A DNA stretch of 64,000 bases from Dongshaea marina (GCF_003072645.1 NZ_CP028897.1:4813501-4877500); one strand, 5' to 3'; shown: positions 27,316 to 37,751, counted from the first letter of the stretch. Numbers and translations are program-made. The notes: generated from the letters alone by a model not told the origin.

Positions 27316-28185
27316 TTATTTTGGCTCTGTTGGCTGCTCACTCTTCCCCGGGTAGTTACGCAACCAGGCCTTGAGTTCATGGGAGGGGGTTGATGAGCTC
27401 GAAGATACAGCGAATGCAGCCCACTCGGTTGCCATCGCCAGGGATTGCTTCATCTCCAGCTTCTGTGCCAGAGCATGGATCAGGCCACCGGCAAATGCAT
27501 CTCCCGCCCCCGTGGTATCGACCACAGAAACCGGCCGGGCATCCACCCTGATCTTCTGCTCTGCATTGATCGCCTCGGCTCCCCGCTCCCCATAGGTTAT
27601 CACCAGCCACTCCAGCTTATCACCACCGATGCTGCGGGCCTGCTGCCAGGGATCATCACTCAGGTCGAGATCGCAGTGCGATGCAATCAGGATGTGGGCC
27701 GGCCGCAGCTCAGCTGTCCCTGAGGGATATTGGGCTATCACCCGGCAGCATGATTGCATTTTTTGCATATACTCTTTGAGCTCATTGCCCTGCCAGTTGA
27801 CGTAGAGATAGTCGACCCCCTGCTCAGGTAACCTATGAGGAAGGTCCGGGCGCCGCTGCTGGCGTAGTATGGTTCGCTCACCACTGACATCCAGCAGGAT
27901 CAATAGCTCACCGGTCTCACCAGTGAAACACTCGACATACTCGGTATCCAGCCCCACTCCCCGGGTCTGCTCAAGCAGCCACTGACCTGTCTCATCGGAA
28001 CCGACTCTGGCCGCGACCTGAACCCTGTGTCCCGCCCACAGCAAGCCGGTCCCGGTATTCGCAGCACCTCCCCCCAGGCGGCGCCCCTGATCTCTGTAAG
28101 TGATCCGTCCTCCGCTATGCAGTTCATGGTTGAGCGATAGCACATGATCGCAATTGAGATTTGCCAGGAGCAGGATGTTGGCCAT
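27316..28185 (-). CDS. PfkB-family carbohydrate kinase
   Basis: A 289-residue ribokinase-like sugar kinase. It shows the N-terminal substrate motif GGGAANTGTGLLWAGHRV with the GG hinge and the C-terminal ATP/anion-hole motif DTTGAGDAFAGGLIHAL with catalytic Asp. Sugar specificity is not readable. Shine-Dalgarno GGAG precedes ATG 28185. It follows the flavo-Fe-S dehydrogenase gene on the same strand with a gap of about 135 bases, so co-transcription is possible but not evident. Confidence 0.88.
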   Translation of the reverse strand: MANILLLANLNCDHVLSLNHELHSGGRITYRDQGRRLGGGAANTGTGLLWAGHRVQVAARVGSDETGQWLLEQTRGVGLDTEYVECFTGETGELLILLDVSGERTILRQQRRPDLPHRLPEQGVDYLYVNWQGNELKEYMQKMQSCCRVIAQYPSGTAELRPAHILIASHCDLDLSDDPWQQARSIGGDKLEWLVITYGERGAEAINAEQKIRVDARPVSVVDTTGAGDAFAGGLIHALAQKLEMKQSLAMATEWAAFAVSSSSSTPSHELKAWLRNYPGKSEQPTEPK

Positions 28186-28321
28186 AGTTTTCTCCGTCTG
28201 CTACAACTTCTGTTTCTGTGAAATTAGGGCTTACACAGCTGGGGATCCATAAATATGAGCCAATCGAAACTAAAAGCAAGATCCAGCTCACAAGGGAGGC
28301 CCTTCATCAGAGATGATAGGT

Positions 28322-31170
28322 TTAGTTCAGATCCGGCCCCGTCCTCAGCGGGCGAGTCACCTCATCCACCAGGTAGACGATCGAAGCATACTCAACACCG
28401 CTGTAACGGGAGAGGCCGATCTCACAGCTACGGCTATTGGATACCCCCGACGGCACTGCTGCGGTACCTGCTGCTTAAGGTGGCGCAACGCTGATTCATT
28501 GAGCTCAGGCCGATTAAAGCCCTTATCGCCCCCCCAGCCACAGCAATCGATCCCCGAAGGCTCAATCACCTCAGAGGCACACATCCGGGTTAACTCACGC
28601 ATCAGTTCGGCCAGCCCCTTGCGTCGGCTGGAGCAGGTGACATGTAGCATCACAGGCTCTGGGATCGGCGTGAACTCCAGCCTCGGAACCAGATAATGAT
28701 AGATAAAGGAGAAGGGCTCATAGATCTTCAATGGGAGCTCCCCGGATTGTGCCAGGGAGCTCTTTAGACTACAGGGGCTGGTGTCCATATAGATAGGATA
28801 CTCCCCCTGGTTACTCGCTTTGAGCAGCGCCTGTTGCAGCTGGTTCTGTTTGTGTTCCGACTGCTCGGGGAACCCCTTAGACCCATAGGGCATGCCACAG
28901 CACAGCTCTTGCACCCCTTCGGGAAAGATCACCTCAAATCCGGCCTTGTTCAGCAGGGCCAGGGTCTTATCAATCAGCGGCTCCAGGGATGAACCCTTGG
29001 CTGGCCCCATGGTTCGGGAGACACAGCTTGGCAGATACACAACCTTGTCCTTCCCGCTGTGAGCCTGAGGACCAGGGTCGAAGCGAGCAGCCTTTGGCAT
29101 CTCGGGCAACCACTGACCAAGGCGATCACCGCTCAGGTAGCGAGCCCCCCGGCTTAACTTTTCCATCCCCCTGTTACCGAGCGCCGACTGAAGCAAAGAG
29201 GCTCCACTCAGGGCACCTCTCACCCCTGAGCTCACCGTCGCAAAATGATCCGCCGTCCAGCTGGCGATCTTCAAAGAGACAGATCCATGCTGCCGGGCCT
29301 TGAGCTTTTTCATCAGTTCGGCGGTATTGATCCCCATCGGGCAACGGTCGGCACACAAGCCAGGCATGGCACAGGTCTCTATGGCCTGGTACTGATAACT
29401 CTTTTCAAGCTCTCGCAGACGTTCAAGATCGCTCTCATCCCGGTGCAACTGCTGAATCTCTCGCCACAGGGTGATGCGTTGGCGCGGCGTCATCGACAGA
29501 TCCCGGGAGGGGCAGACCGCCTCACAAAAACCACACTCAATGCACTTATCCACCAACTCATCGGCAAGCGGCATCGCCTTGAGCTGTTTAAGATGAACCC
29601 CCTGATCACGACTGAGAACCACATCGGGATTCAAAATCCCCCTGGGATCGAGCAACTGCTTGAGCTGCCACATCAGTTGATAGCCGCGCGCCCCCCATTC
29701 CAGTTCCACAAATGGAGCCATATTGCGCCCGGTTCCATGCTCAGCCTTAAGGGAGCCCCGATATTTAACCGCCACCAGCTGAGAAACCGCCTCAAGAAAA
29801 CCACTATAACGCTCGGTCTGCTTCGCAGAATCAAAGGACTGGAAAAATACGAAATGCAGGTTTCCCTCCAGGGCGTGACCATAGATCACCGCCTCCGGAT
29901 AGCCATGGGTGACAAACAGTTGCTGCAGATCGAGCACTGCACTTCCGAGCTTTTCAACGGGCACCGCAATATCCTCAATGATCACTGTGCTACCCTCGGG
30001 ACGCATCGCACCTATGGCGGGGAAGACACCCTTACGGATCTTCCACAACAGTCCATACTCAGCGGGATCATCGGTAAATGGAACCGAGGCCACCCGGGAT
30101 AAGCCATCCAGGGCTAAATCGATCTGCCGGATCTGCTCAGCCAGTTGTGACTCACTGCCCGCCCGGGTTTCGACCAACAGGGCTCCACACTCATCGCCCA
30201 GCTCCCGGATAAGCTCCGGCACCGAGGGGAGCTCCTCGATCGAGCGCAGCGCCGGCCGATCCAATAGCTCTACCGCAGCCACCGGCGCCGATTTCAAAGC
30301 AACAACGGCCTCACAAGTTGTCTGAATGTCCTTAAAAAAGATCAGTGAAGAGGCCTTATGAGGGTGTTCCTCGACCGTGTGATAGGTCACCTCACTAATA
30401 AAGCCAAGGGTTCCTTCTGAACCCACCATCAGGTGAGTCAGGATATCGATGGGATCCTCAAAATCGATCAGGGCATTGAGGCTGTAGCCCGTGGTATTTT
30501 TAAGGCGATACTTATGGCGAATCAGCTCACAGAGCTCACCATCCTGACGGGTCTTTTCAGCCAGCTGTTGTAGCTCATTAAGGAGCTCACCGTGGGACTG
30601 CCTGAATGCCCCCACACTCTGAGGGTCGCCGCTATCGAGCCTGCTACCATCGGCCAGTAACAGCGTCATAGCCGCCAGAGTCTGGTAACTGTTTTGTGCC
30701 GTCCCGCAACACATACCCGATGCGTTATTTGCTACGATCCCACCTATCTTACACGCCTCAATTGAAGCTGGGTCAGGTCCGATTTTACGCCCCAAAGGAG
30801 CCAGGATACGGTTGACCTCCGCTCCTATCAGCCCGGGCTGAACCGAGATCCTCTGTCCCCCATCTTTAATCTCAAAGTCTCGCCATTCATCACCCAGGGT
30901 CAGCAAAACCGAGTCCGTCACAGCCTGACCGCTCAAGCTGGTCCCGGCTGCCCGAAAGGTTAACGGAATATTCATCTGATCCGCCAAGCGTAAAACTTCA
31001 GCCACCTGTTGCTCCCGGGTGGTTTTCACCACCAACTGAGGAACCATCCGGTAACAGCTGGCATCTGTGCCATAGGCCATCCGGAGGGAGAGATCGGTAA
31101 TTAAGGCGCTTTCTGGCAAAAATGAGGCTAAGGCGAGCCGAAACTTTTCATATCGGGAGGAGCTTTCCAT
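28322..31170 (-). CDS. FAD/Fe-S D-lactate dehydrogenase-type oxidoreductase, C-terminus shifted
   Basis: A very large respiratory-type oxidoreductase joining an FAD-binding (PCMH) domain, FAD-oxidase C domain, and a 4Fe-4S/CCG domain. Evidence: TFRAAGTSLSGQAV, IGPDPASIEACKIGGIVANNASG, AEHGTGRNMAPFVE, CIECGFCEAVCPSRDLSMTPRQR, CAMPGLCADRCPMG, and two CCG motifs (QELCCGMPYGSKG, GIDCCGWGGDKGF). The layout matches the Dld-II/YdiJ group that oxidises D-lactate or D-2-hydroxyglutarate. As written the last about 30 codons leave the family frame after QCRRG. Adding one base at the C5 run 28444-28448 gives SNSRSCEIGL...SIVYLVDEVTR, the family tail, ending at TAA 28322-28324. I give the restored end. 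Confidence 0.85.
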
Positions 31171-31369
31171 GACAATACCCAGTGTGAATCAAAACCTCTC
31201 CACTCTACCGAATCTTCCAACAGAATGCACCGATTCTTGGTGTAATAGGTACACCCTTGGCAAATTTTGCGAGCCGCCCGGTGGTTTCACCTCCCGCTCC
31301 GGGGATCTGTGCTTTACTTGTCTATGCACAAAACAGTCGACTCACTTCAAAAGAAGCCAGGGAGCCAGG

Positions 31370-31936
31370 ATGGCGATCAACTTATCTCAAAAAACACACT
31401 TAAGGCTCATCCCCCCGGCCTGGCTACTGGTCGCCATTGGCCTGCTGTTTAATATCATCTCGGCCCTGCTGACCAATTTTTTTATTGATGGGATGCAGGG
31501 CAAAATCAGTGGCATTGAGGTTGAAAAATCCGCTAATCAGAACCTGATCTCCCTGACCTGGCAAAGGGTTGAAACCCTCGAGCGAAAACGGGAGATGTTG
31601 ATCCTGCTGCTACAGACTCCTGAGCTGACACCGGAAATCAGCTCTCAGATAAAACAGAGCATGCAGCCATGGGTCGGGGAGGTTTCTCTCCCGAAACTTG
31701 CGGTGTCACAATTAGGAAATTGGATGAGTCTTATCTCAAAACTGCAACAGCAGGAGAGAGAGCGCATCGATGAGCTCTATCTGAAGAACCTGCAGCTGGA
31801 CGGTACCCTGCAGCACCTCAATGAGGAAACATCACAGATGAGAAACCTGGCTCTTTTCCTACAGATTATCGGCTTAGGCCTGATCCTGGCCCGCGATCTG
31901 AGCCGGGGAGGTTCGGCTCAGAGAAACGAGCGCTGA
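31370..31936 (+). CDS. Uncharacterised membrane protein with two terminal helices
   Basis: A 188-residue protein: one membrane helix near residues 12-37 (PPAWLLVAIGLLFNIISALL), a long hydrophilic helical middle rich in Glu, Gln and Leu (probable coiled coil, LISKLQQQERERIDELYLKN), and a last hydrophobic segment LALFLQIIGLGLILARDL. No family recognised. I start at ATG 31370, which has GGGAG/CCAGG upstream; the longer frame beginning at 31169 would have to overlap the dehydrogenase start region. Convergent with the next small gene. Confidence 0.65.
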   Translation: MAINLSQKTHLRLIPPAWLLVAIGLLFNIISALLTNFFIDGMQGKISGIEVEKSANQNLISLTWQRVETLERKREMLILLLQTPELTPEISSQIKQSMQPWVGEVSLPKLAVSQLGNWMSLISKLQQQERERIDELYLKNLQLDGTLQHLNEETSQMRNLALFLQIIGLGLILARDLSRGGSAQRNER

Positions 31937-31949
31937 GCCTTGTAAAAAA

Positions 31950-32261
31950 TTACTGATGCAGGTACCCATACTGACGCAGCATACGAATGGCACTACTGCG
32001 CTGTTTCATCACTCTGCGCTCTGAGGTTGGCAAGGTCACCCGGGTAAGCTTTTCCAGCTGACCCGCCAGAGCATCGGTCTGCTCTACTTTTTTGTTCAAC
32101 TGCTGGAGTTGCTGCCGAAGATGTAGTGCGTAATAACGACTCAATATCTCGGGTTGAGTACCTATCTCATTAGCGATAGTTGCAAAAGACTTCCCCTCAT
32201 CCAGCATTTGCTCTATCTGTCTGATATATCCCTGTAAGGCCGAGCTCACATCCTGATTCAT
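31950..32261 (-). CDS. Uncharacterised 103-residue protein
   Basis: A soluble, helical protein beginning MNQDVSSALQGYIRQIEQML, with SFATIANEIGTQPEILSRYY, which looks like a helix-turn-helix (a short turn after IANEIG), a coiled-coil-like LQQLNKKVEQTDALAGQLEKL, and a basic C-terminus (ERRVMKQRSSAIRMLRQYG). AGGAG precedes ATG 32261. It could be a small DNA-binding or regulatory protein; this is inference. No close family recognised. Confidence 0.65.
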   Translation of the reverse strand: MNQDVSSALQGYIRQIEQMLDEGKSFATIANEIGTQPEILSRYYALHLRQQLQQLNKKVEQTDALAGQLEKLTRVTLPTSERRVMKQRSSAIRMLRQYGYLHQ

Positions 32262-32288
32262 TCCCTTCTCCTTGTCTGTCTGAATCAC

Positions 32289-32753
32289 TGAGATACTATC
32301 GTTATCCTACTTTTCGAGTCATTGCAATCAGAAACGTTCAAAAAAAACACAGCAATTAGCAAAAATAACCCTTTGTTTCTGGATGAAACCCTTTTCTGCT
32401 GTTTTTAACTCTATTTCACCCGGACTCCCCCTCAGACAATCAACATAAAGCTTGCAGAAATATTCGTCCTAAATTTGATGAACCTCTAATTATTAAACGA
32501 TGCCTAAAGTTCGCCAGCCTGAAATTAATCAATCGATGAGTGTACTTACTATCAATAAGCTAGGCTTATTTACTGACAGCCGAGGCAGAAAAGGGTTCCA
32601 TTGCCGAACTATATGTAAAAAATCTAATACAAAATATAAGAAAATTTTGCACCAGCCATATATATCAGCACTTTCATAAGGGTTACTATTTCGAAGCTTT
32701 ACGCTGACAGAACGATAAATTTTTGTTAACTCTAAATACCTGAATTCAGATGG
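32289..32753. other. AT-rich intergenic stretch before tcyP
   Basis: About 465 bases with no supported gene. It is clearly AT-rich (long A and T runs) and presumably contains the divergent promoters for the small gene and the symporter. I see no inverted repeat of note. Confidence 0.5.
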
Positions 32754-34139
32754 ATGGTTATAACAATGGTAACATCTCTGTTAATTTTGATTATTTTTGT
32801 GCTGTTTAGTTTATTTATTTTCAGGCTGCAACAGCAGAAGATTCGCTTATCCCGCCAGGTTCTTTTTGGCTTACTTATCGGTGTGATCTTTGGCTTTGTC
32901 CTGCAGTGGACCCTTGGTCATCAAAATGCCGGAATGGCCAAGGCCATGGAGTGGCTCGATATTGTTGGAGGTGGCTATGTTCACCTGTTAAAGATGGTGA
33001 TGATTCCTCTGGTCACTGTTTCCATCATGTCGGCGGTGGCTCGCCTGGAGCACGCTCAATCCCTTGGGAAAATTAGCATTAGCATCCTGGCAATCCTGAT
33101 GATCACCGTGTCTATCGCGGCCTTTTTAGGAGTCGCCTCGGTACATATCTTTGGGCTATCTGCAGCAAACCTGATCAACCATGACAACATGGATGCATTA
33201 AACGCCTCTTTGCAGGGACATGTTTCTGAGGTGAAGGGACTCACGATTCCCCAGATGCTGCTGGAGGTGATCCCAACCAATATTGTCAGCGATCTGGCCG
33301 GAAGCCGCTCGGTTTCAGTGATTGGGGTTGTTATTTTCTCTGCATTTTCCGGAGTCGCGGCTCTCAAGCTACGCCAGGAGAAACCCGAAATTGGCGACAA
33401 GATCCTTAGCTTCATCGAGATGGCCCAACACTGGGTGATGCGCCTGGTGAAAATGGTGATCAACCTCACCCCCTATGGCGTCATGGCCCTGATCATCAAG
33501 GTGATGGTTCATTACAACCCCAAGGATCTGCTGAACCTGGTCGGTTTTATTGTCGCTTGCTACGCAGCCATCATCGCCATGTTTATCATCCATGGGCTGA
33601 TCCTGGTACTTTCGGGAACTAACCCGGTCCGCTACCTGAAAACCGTGTGGCCCCTGCTGACATTTGCCTTTGTTTCCCGCAGCAGTGCCGCCTCGATCCC
33701 CCTGAATATTGAAACTCAGATGAAGCTTGGTAACTCGGAAGCCGTTGCCAACTTCTCATCCTCCTTTGGTGCAACCATAGGCCAAAATGCCTGTGCCGGT
33801 ATCTATCCTGCGATGATCGTTGCCATGACGGCTCCGCTGATGGGAGTTGACCCCTTTAGCCTGCACTTTCTGCTGATGCTGTTACCTATTATCGCGCTGG
33901 GCTCACTGGGTGTTGCCGGTGTCGGTGGTGGCGGTACCTTTGCCTCGCTGATCGTACTTTCGGCCCTCAACTTCCCGGTGGCCCTGGTTGCTCTGATGAT
34001 AGCCATTGAGCCTCTGGTAGATATGGGACGAACGGCTCTGAATGTCAACGGCGCCGTGGTGGCCGGAACACTAACCTCCAAGTTACTTGGCGAACAGGTC
34101 GCGACCGAAGCACCTGTTGAGGAGCTGGCTGAGCTCTGA
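32754..34139 (+). CDS. tcyP: L-cystine symporter (TcyP/YdjN type, DAACS family)
   Basis: A sodium- or proton-coupled dicarboxylate/amino-acid symporter of 461 residues. It aligns with E. coli TcyP along its length: GYVHLLKMVMIPLVTVSIMSAVARL, the TFAFVSRSSAASIPLNIETQ serine-rich loop, FGATIGQNACAGIYPAM, and VAGVGGGGTFASLIVLSAL with IEPLVDMGRTALNVNGA. The expected role is uptake of L-cystine for sulphur supply. Start may be ATG 32754 or 32766; GGATGG lies about nine bases before the latter. Monocistronic. A structured hairpin (34149-34187) follows. Confidence 0.9.
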   Translation: MVITMVTSLLILIIFVLFSLFIFRLQQQKIRLSRQVLFGLLIGVIFGFVLQWTLGHQNAGMAKAMEWLDIVGGGYVHLLKMVMIPLVTVSIMSAVARLEHAQSLGKISISILAILMITVSIAAFLGVASVHIFGLSAANLINHDNMDALNASLQGHVSEVKGLTIPQMLLEVIPTNIVSDLAGSRSVSVIGVVIFSAFSGVAALKLRQEKPEIGDKILSFIEMAQHWVMRLVKMVINLTPYGVMALIIKVMVHYNPKDLLNLVGFIVACYAAIIAMFIIHGLILVLSGTNPVRYLKTVWPLLTFAFVSRSSAASIPLNIETQMKLGNSEAVANFSSSFGATIGQNACAGIYPAMIVAMTAPLMGVDPFSLHFLLMLLPIIALGSLGVAGVGGGGTFASLIVLSALNFPVALVALMIAIEPLVDMGRTALNVNGAVVAGTLTSKLLGEQVATEAPVEELAEL

Positions 34140-34272
34140 TCAGCCTAATGGCCAGAACGGCAGGAGCTCTCCTGCTGTATCTGGCCAATCCCCGTCAAAT
34201 GCCCCTGGTTGATCCTTCGTAGATCGGATACCCTGCACGGACTCATTTAACCGCGCCCTTTTGTGACACTGT

Positions 34273-34632
34273 ATGAACCGCTTGCTCAGCTACATCAAAG
34301 CCATTCACCAGCCAACCCTTTCACTCCATGTTCTTCGCCAAGATAGCTCTACCAACAGCTACCTGGATGATGAGATCAGGGTTCATGAGCAGCAGACACT
34401 CTATTACTTTGAAAATGGTGTGGTCATTCGCTACCTGGTGGAGCGAGATGACCAACCCAGTGAACAGATCTGTGAAGAGTGCTGGATTAGCTATGAGGTG
34501 GTAGAACCGGCGCAATTGAGTATCACTCCCACCTGTAAGAGGTTTCACAACCGCTGCCAGGAAAAGTACTGGCTCAAGATCCAGGGAATTGTTACTGATT
34601 GCACAGAGGCCGCTGCCGAAGCGACTCAGTAG
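34273..34632 (+). CDS. Uncharacterised 119-residue protein
   Basis: A soluble protein of mixed composition starting MNRLLSYIKAIHQPTLSLHV, with a CEECW cluster (ICEECWISYEVVEP) and two later Cys in TCKRFHNRCQEKYW that could together bind a metal. No family recognised and no membrane segment. It precedes another Cys-containing unknown gene on the same strand, which could be its partner. Confidence 0.55.
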   Translation: MNRLLSYIKAIHQPTLSLHVLRQDSSTNSYLDDEIRVHEQQTLYYFENGVVIRYLVERDDQPSEQICEECWISYEVVEPAQLSITPTCKRFHNRCQEKYWLKIQGIVTDCTEAAAEATQ

Positions 34633-34777
34633 CTAGCTTTCAGGGCTGGCACTCGTTCCCCCCTTCCAGGCACAGAAAATCATACCTCCCCTCACTCGCT
34701 TAAGAAAAAGAGTCAATTGGACACAGTGTGGATTGAACTCTACATTTGTAAAAAGCACACAATCCGGCTCATCACTT

Positions 34778-35425
34778 ATGTCAGATATCAAATGGGATGT
34801 TCATAATAGGGTCTCACCCGATGAAGTCACCAGAAAGCTTCCCCAGAAGATGCTGTGGCTAACCACAGATAACCGGGCGCTAACCTATATCATTAAGCCT
34901 CTGCGCTCATATCAGGAACCCGAGAGCTCCTCCATCATTCACCAGGGTGTGGTCCAGGATATTCTCAGCAGAAATCACCAAATAAAACTCATCCCCAACC
35001 ACTTTGGAGAAAGTGTCTCTTTTGGTACCCAACACATCATGGCAACCATAGAGCTATTTCACCAGCCACAATCTTTTAAAGTCTGCCCCATGTGCTCCCA
35101 AACCTGGAACAACCGTGATGTTTTTTTACAGGATCCGGCACTCACTCTCAATGGCTACCAGGCTGACCTGGAGCAGCTCGATGAGGGCCTTTTTTTATTT
35201 ACTCACGATAAAGATGGCTGTCACTCAACCATGGCTGTTGAGGTCAGGGATTTCAAAGATCTCTATACGGGAGAAAACTACCAAAAATCCAGATCCGAGA
35301 TCGCCGATTGCCCCGGCTACTGTGATGATAAGCATGAGCTGAGAGGTTGCGATCACCCCTGTGAAGCGGCTTTTGCCAGAGAACTGATCTCGATTATTCA
35401 GGACGCCCCCAAAAAAATTGAGTAG
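34778..35425 (+). CDS. Uncharacterised protein with several CxxC-like clusters
   Basis: A 215-residue soluble protein (MSDIKWDVHNRV...). Cysteine/histidine groups are VCPMCSQTW in the middle and CPGYCDDKHELRGCDHPCEAAFA near the C-terminus, suggesting zinc or iron-sulphur binding. The frame could begin upstream at TTG 34733; ATG 34778 is preferred, although its Shine-Dalgarno is poor. No domain recognised. It follows the 119-residue unknown by about 145 bases and may be co-transcribed. Confidence 0.55.
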   Translation: MSDIKWDVHNRVSPDEVTRKLPQKMLWLTTDNRALTYIIKPLRSYQEPESSSIIHQGVVQDILSRNHQIKLIPNHFGESVSFGTQHIMATIELFHQPQSFKVCPMCSQTWNNRDVFLQDPALTLNGYQADLEQLDEGLFLFTHDKDGCHSTMAVEVRDFKDLYTGENYQKSRSEIADCPGYCDDKHELRGCDHPCEAAFARELISIIQDAPKKIE

Positions 35426-35536
35426 CCCTTAGGCTATCTAAATCAACAGGCCCTACAGGGTCATATGCTAAATTTGTTCATAGATGAGCTCAGGGACATC
35501 CTGTGGTATTAAACTGAAAGTCTCAAGGAGGATTCA

Positions 35537-36358
35537 GTGTGCCTTGCTCCATCACTAATGCCAAAGCCTCTTCAACTATTGCTGCTATCCTTGGGCTTGT
35601 TTTTTAGTACGCTCATTCATTCTGCACCCCAAATCACTTTCATTGCTGAAAACTACAGACCCCTGAGCTATCTGGAACAAGGCAAGCTCGAAGGGCCGAG
35701 TGCAGATATAGTGCGGATGCTAAAAGCCAGTCATGACAATAACCAGCCAATCCAGGTCTACCCCTGGGCCAGAGCATATAAGAAAACCCTGAATACCCCG
35801 GGGACGGCTCTATTCTCTACCACCCGCACCCAAGAGAGGGAGCATGAGTTTAAATGGGTCGGCCCCCTGGCTGAAAAACATTTTGAGCTTTACGCCCTCA
35901 GGTCCTCCCGGCTTAAAATTCACTCCCTGAAAGACGCCAAGCAATACCTGATTGGTGTTGAAAGGGGAACCATCAATCAACAACTCCTCAATGCAAGAGG
36001 GTTACATCTATTAGATGAAGCCGTTTACCCGAAGCAAAATCTGAAAAAGCTTGTGCTAGGCAGGATTGATCTCTGGTGCGTCGCCAGAAGTACTTTTAGG
36101 GAAACTCTGGCACAGCTGAAGCTAAACTCCAGCGAGTTTGAAGCTGTTTTTACTGTAAAAACAGCTAAGTTATATATAGCTTTTAATAAACAGACTCCGG
36201 ACCCGGTGATACAGAGCTGGCAAGCAAGCTTTGATGAGCTATACCGCAGCGGGACGGTAAAAGCTATCTTTCATCAGCACGGTCAGCTAGCCCTCTATCC
36301 ATCACTCAAAGGTCCAAGGGGCGACCGGCCCAATGTCAGAAAGGCTCCCCCTGAGTAG
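35537..36358 (+). CDS. Periplasmic SBP_bac_3-type binding protein, orphan
   Basis: A 273-residue exported protein. Start is GTG 35537, strongly supported by AGGAGG six bases upstream. The signal peptide ends near HSA. The mature part has the family marks ITFIAENYRPLSYLEQGKLEG, VYPWARAYKKTL, TTRTQEREHEFKW, and KLVLGRIDLWCVARSTF. It is the fifth binding-protein gene in the window lacking a nearby membrane transporter. The Trp and polar residues of the binding face resemble amino-acid-type sites, but no ligand can be named. Confidence 0.82.
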   Translation: MCLAPSLMPKPLQLLLLSLGLFFSTLIHSAPQITFIAENYRPLSYLEQGKLEGPSADIVRMLKASHDNNQPIQVYPWARAYKKTLNTPGTALFSTTRTQEREHEFKWVGPLAEKHFELYALRSSRLKIHSLKDAKQYLIGVERGTINQQLLNARGLHLLDEAVYPKQNLKKLVLGRIDLWCVARSTFRETLAQLKLNSSEFEAVFTVKTAKLYIAFNKQTPDPVIQSWQASFDELYRSGTVKAIFHQHGQLALYPSLKGPRGDRPNVRKAPPE

Positions 36359-36377
36359 AGGCCAGAGTGATCCTAAA

Positions 36378-37259
36378 TCAGAGTAAATCCTGAAGATATC
36401 CCTTTACTCTGGAGAGTAGCCACTCAGAGATCTCTCCCTGTTTATGGGTTGGCGACTGCATAATGATGTAATCACTCCATTCGATACTGCGCCTGTGCCT
36501 GAGCACCCTGAGCTCCTCCTTACGCAGCAAAGGATTGACCAATGGGGCTGGCAGGTGTGCCCAGCCCATCCCCTCCAGCACCATATCCCGCATCAGCTCA
36601 AAACTACTGATCCCTATCTGCCGGGCACTGGGAACGGATAGGGAACGTAGCCCCTCTTCATCAAAGAAGGCTTCGCTGATGTGGGGATAGCGATCGAGAT
36701 CATCCTGGCGAACCTGAGTCAGCCGGGTCAGAGGATGCTCCCGGGAGGTAACCATCAAAGAGCGGATCTGACTGAGAACAGAGATCTCCAGATTGGCAAC
36801 CGGCTCATTTGCAGTCCGGATCCCAAATGCCAGATCAACGGCACCTGTGGTCACATACTCCTGGAGTTCTGCGGAAGCTGCCAGGGCAAACACCAGGTTC
36901 AACTCGGGATAGAGACGTTTCATCTCAATAATAGTGTTACGCCAAAAATACTCGGGAAGCGCATCATCACGGACGATTCGCAGTGACGACTCAACCCCCT
37001 GCAAATGGTGGGAACACTTGAGATCGATATGGTTGGCAAGCTCCAGGATCCGCTCACAATCATCCAATATATCCTGGGCCATCTGGGTCAAATGGGTTCG
37101 ATTTCCGGTTCTCTCAAACAGGATAACTCCCAGCCTGTCTTCCAATGCACTGATACTCATACTCACAGCACTGCGGCTTCGTCCCAGCTGTATGGCCGCC
37201 TTGGCGATAGAACCCTGGCGACAGGTCACTACAAAGTCTTCCAACTGATTGAGCCTCAT
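36378..37259 (-). CDS. LysR-family transcriptional regulator
   Basis: A 293-residue LTTR: N-terminal winged helix-turn-helix MRLNQLEDFVVTCRQGSIAK followed by LGRSRSAVSMSISALEDRLGVILFERTG, then a periplasmic-binding-like effector domain (VDLAFGIRTANEPVANLEI). It is transcribed divergently from mdtJI, with its start 123 bases from mdtJ, the usual arrangement for an LTTR and its target. GGAGG precedes ATG 37259; the adjacent ATG 37262 is too close to it. The effector is unknown, although polyamines would fit the target genes. Confidence 0.9.
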   Translation of the reverse strand: MRLNQLEDFVVTCRQGSIAKAAIQLGRSRSAVSMSISALEDRLGVILFERTGNRTHLTQMAQDILDDCERILELANHIDLKCSHHLQGVESSLRIVRDDALPEYFWRNTIIEMKRLYPELNLVFALAASAELQEYVTTGAVDLAFGIRTANEPVANLEISVLSQIRSLMVTSREHPLTRLTQVRQDDLDRYPHISEAFFDEEGLRSLSVPSARQIGISSFELMRDMVLEGMGWAHLPAPLVNPLLRKEELRVLRHRRSIEWSDYIIMQSPTHKQGEISEWLLSRVKGYLQDLL

Positions 37260-37382
37260 CATCCCTCCTGGTCAAAAAAAAACCTCAGCATCAATATAGT
37301 TGACGCTGAGTGACTTAGAGTTATACATCGGATCCCCCTATGATGAAAGGTAACAGGCAATGACAAGAGGAAGAGGTGAGCT

Positions 37383-37727
37383 ATGTTGATCCCATGGATT
37401 TTCTTGATTCTGGCCATAATTACCGAGGTTGCAGGAACCTCCTTCATGAAGCTAACCAGTGCCTCAGGCGGGACAGCAAACGAAGGGTACCTGCTTATGT
37501 GGTCGATGATCGGTATCTCCTACTTTTTTCTGTCACTCGCAGTAAAAAAAATCTCCATCGGTGTGGCCTACGCCATCTGGGAGGGGTTAGGCATCGCACT
37601 CATCACCCTGATGTCGGTTGTGGTCTTTAAGGAGCACCTGAATACCCAGGCGATCATCGGGCTGGGCATGGCAGTCATAGGTATAGTCATGGTTAACGCT
37701 GGTGAGAGCCACGAAGGCAGCAGCTAA
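37383..37727 (+). CDS. mdtJ: Small multidrug resistance protein, MdtJ-like (spermidine export)
   Basis: A 114-residue, four-helix SMR protein. The first helix carries the family Glu (IITEVAGTSFMKLTSASGG; compare IATEITGTLSMKWASVSEG in E. coli MdtJ), and AVKKISIGVAYAIWEGLGIALITL is nearly the MdtJ sequence. MdtJ works as a heterodimer with MdtI to export spermidine across the inner membrane. The partner gene follows 24 bases later. LTTR gene divergent. Confidence 0.9.
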   Translation: MLIPWIFLILAIITEVAGTSFMKLTSASGGTANEGYLLMWSMIGISYFFLSLAVKKISIGVAYAIWEGLGIALITLMSVVVFKEHLNTQAIIGLGMAVIGIVMVNAGESHEGSS

Positions 37728-37751
37728 TTATAAGTTCAGGATGGAGGCTTT

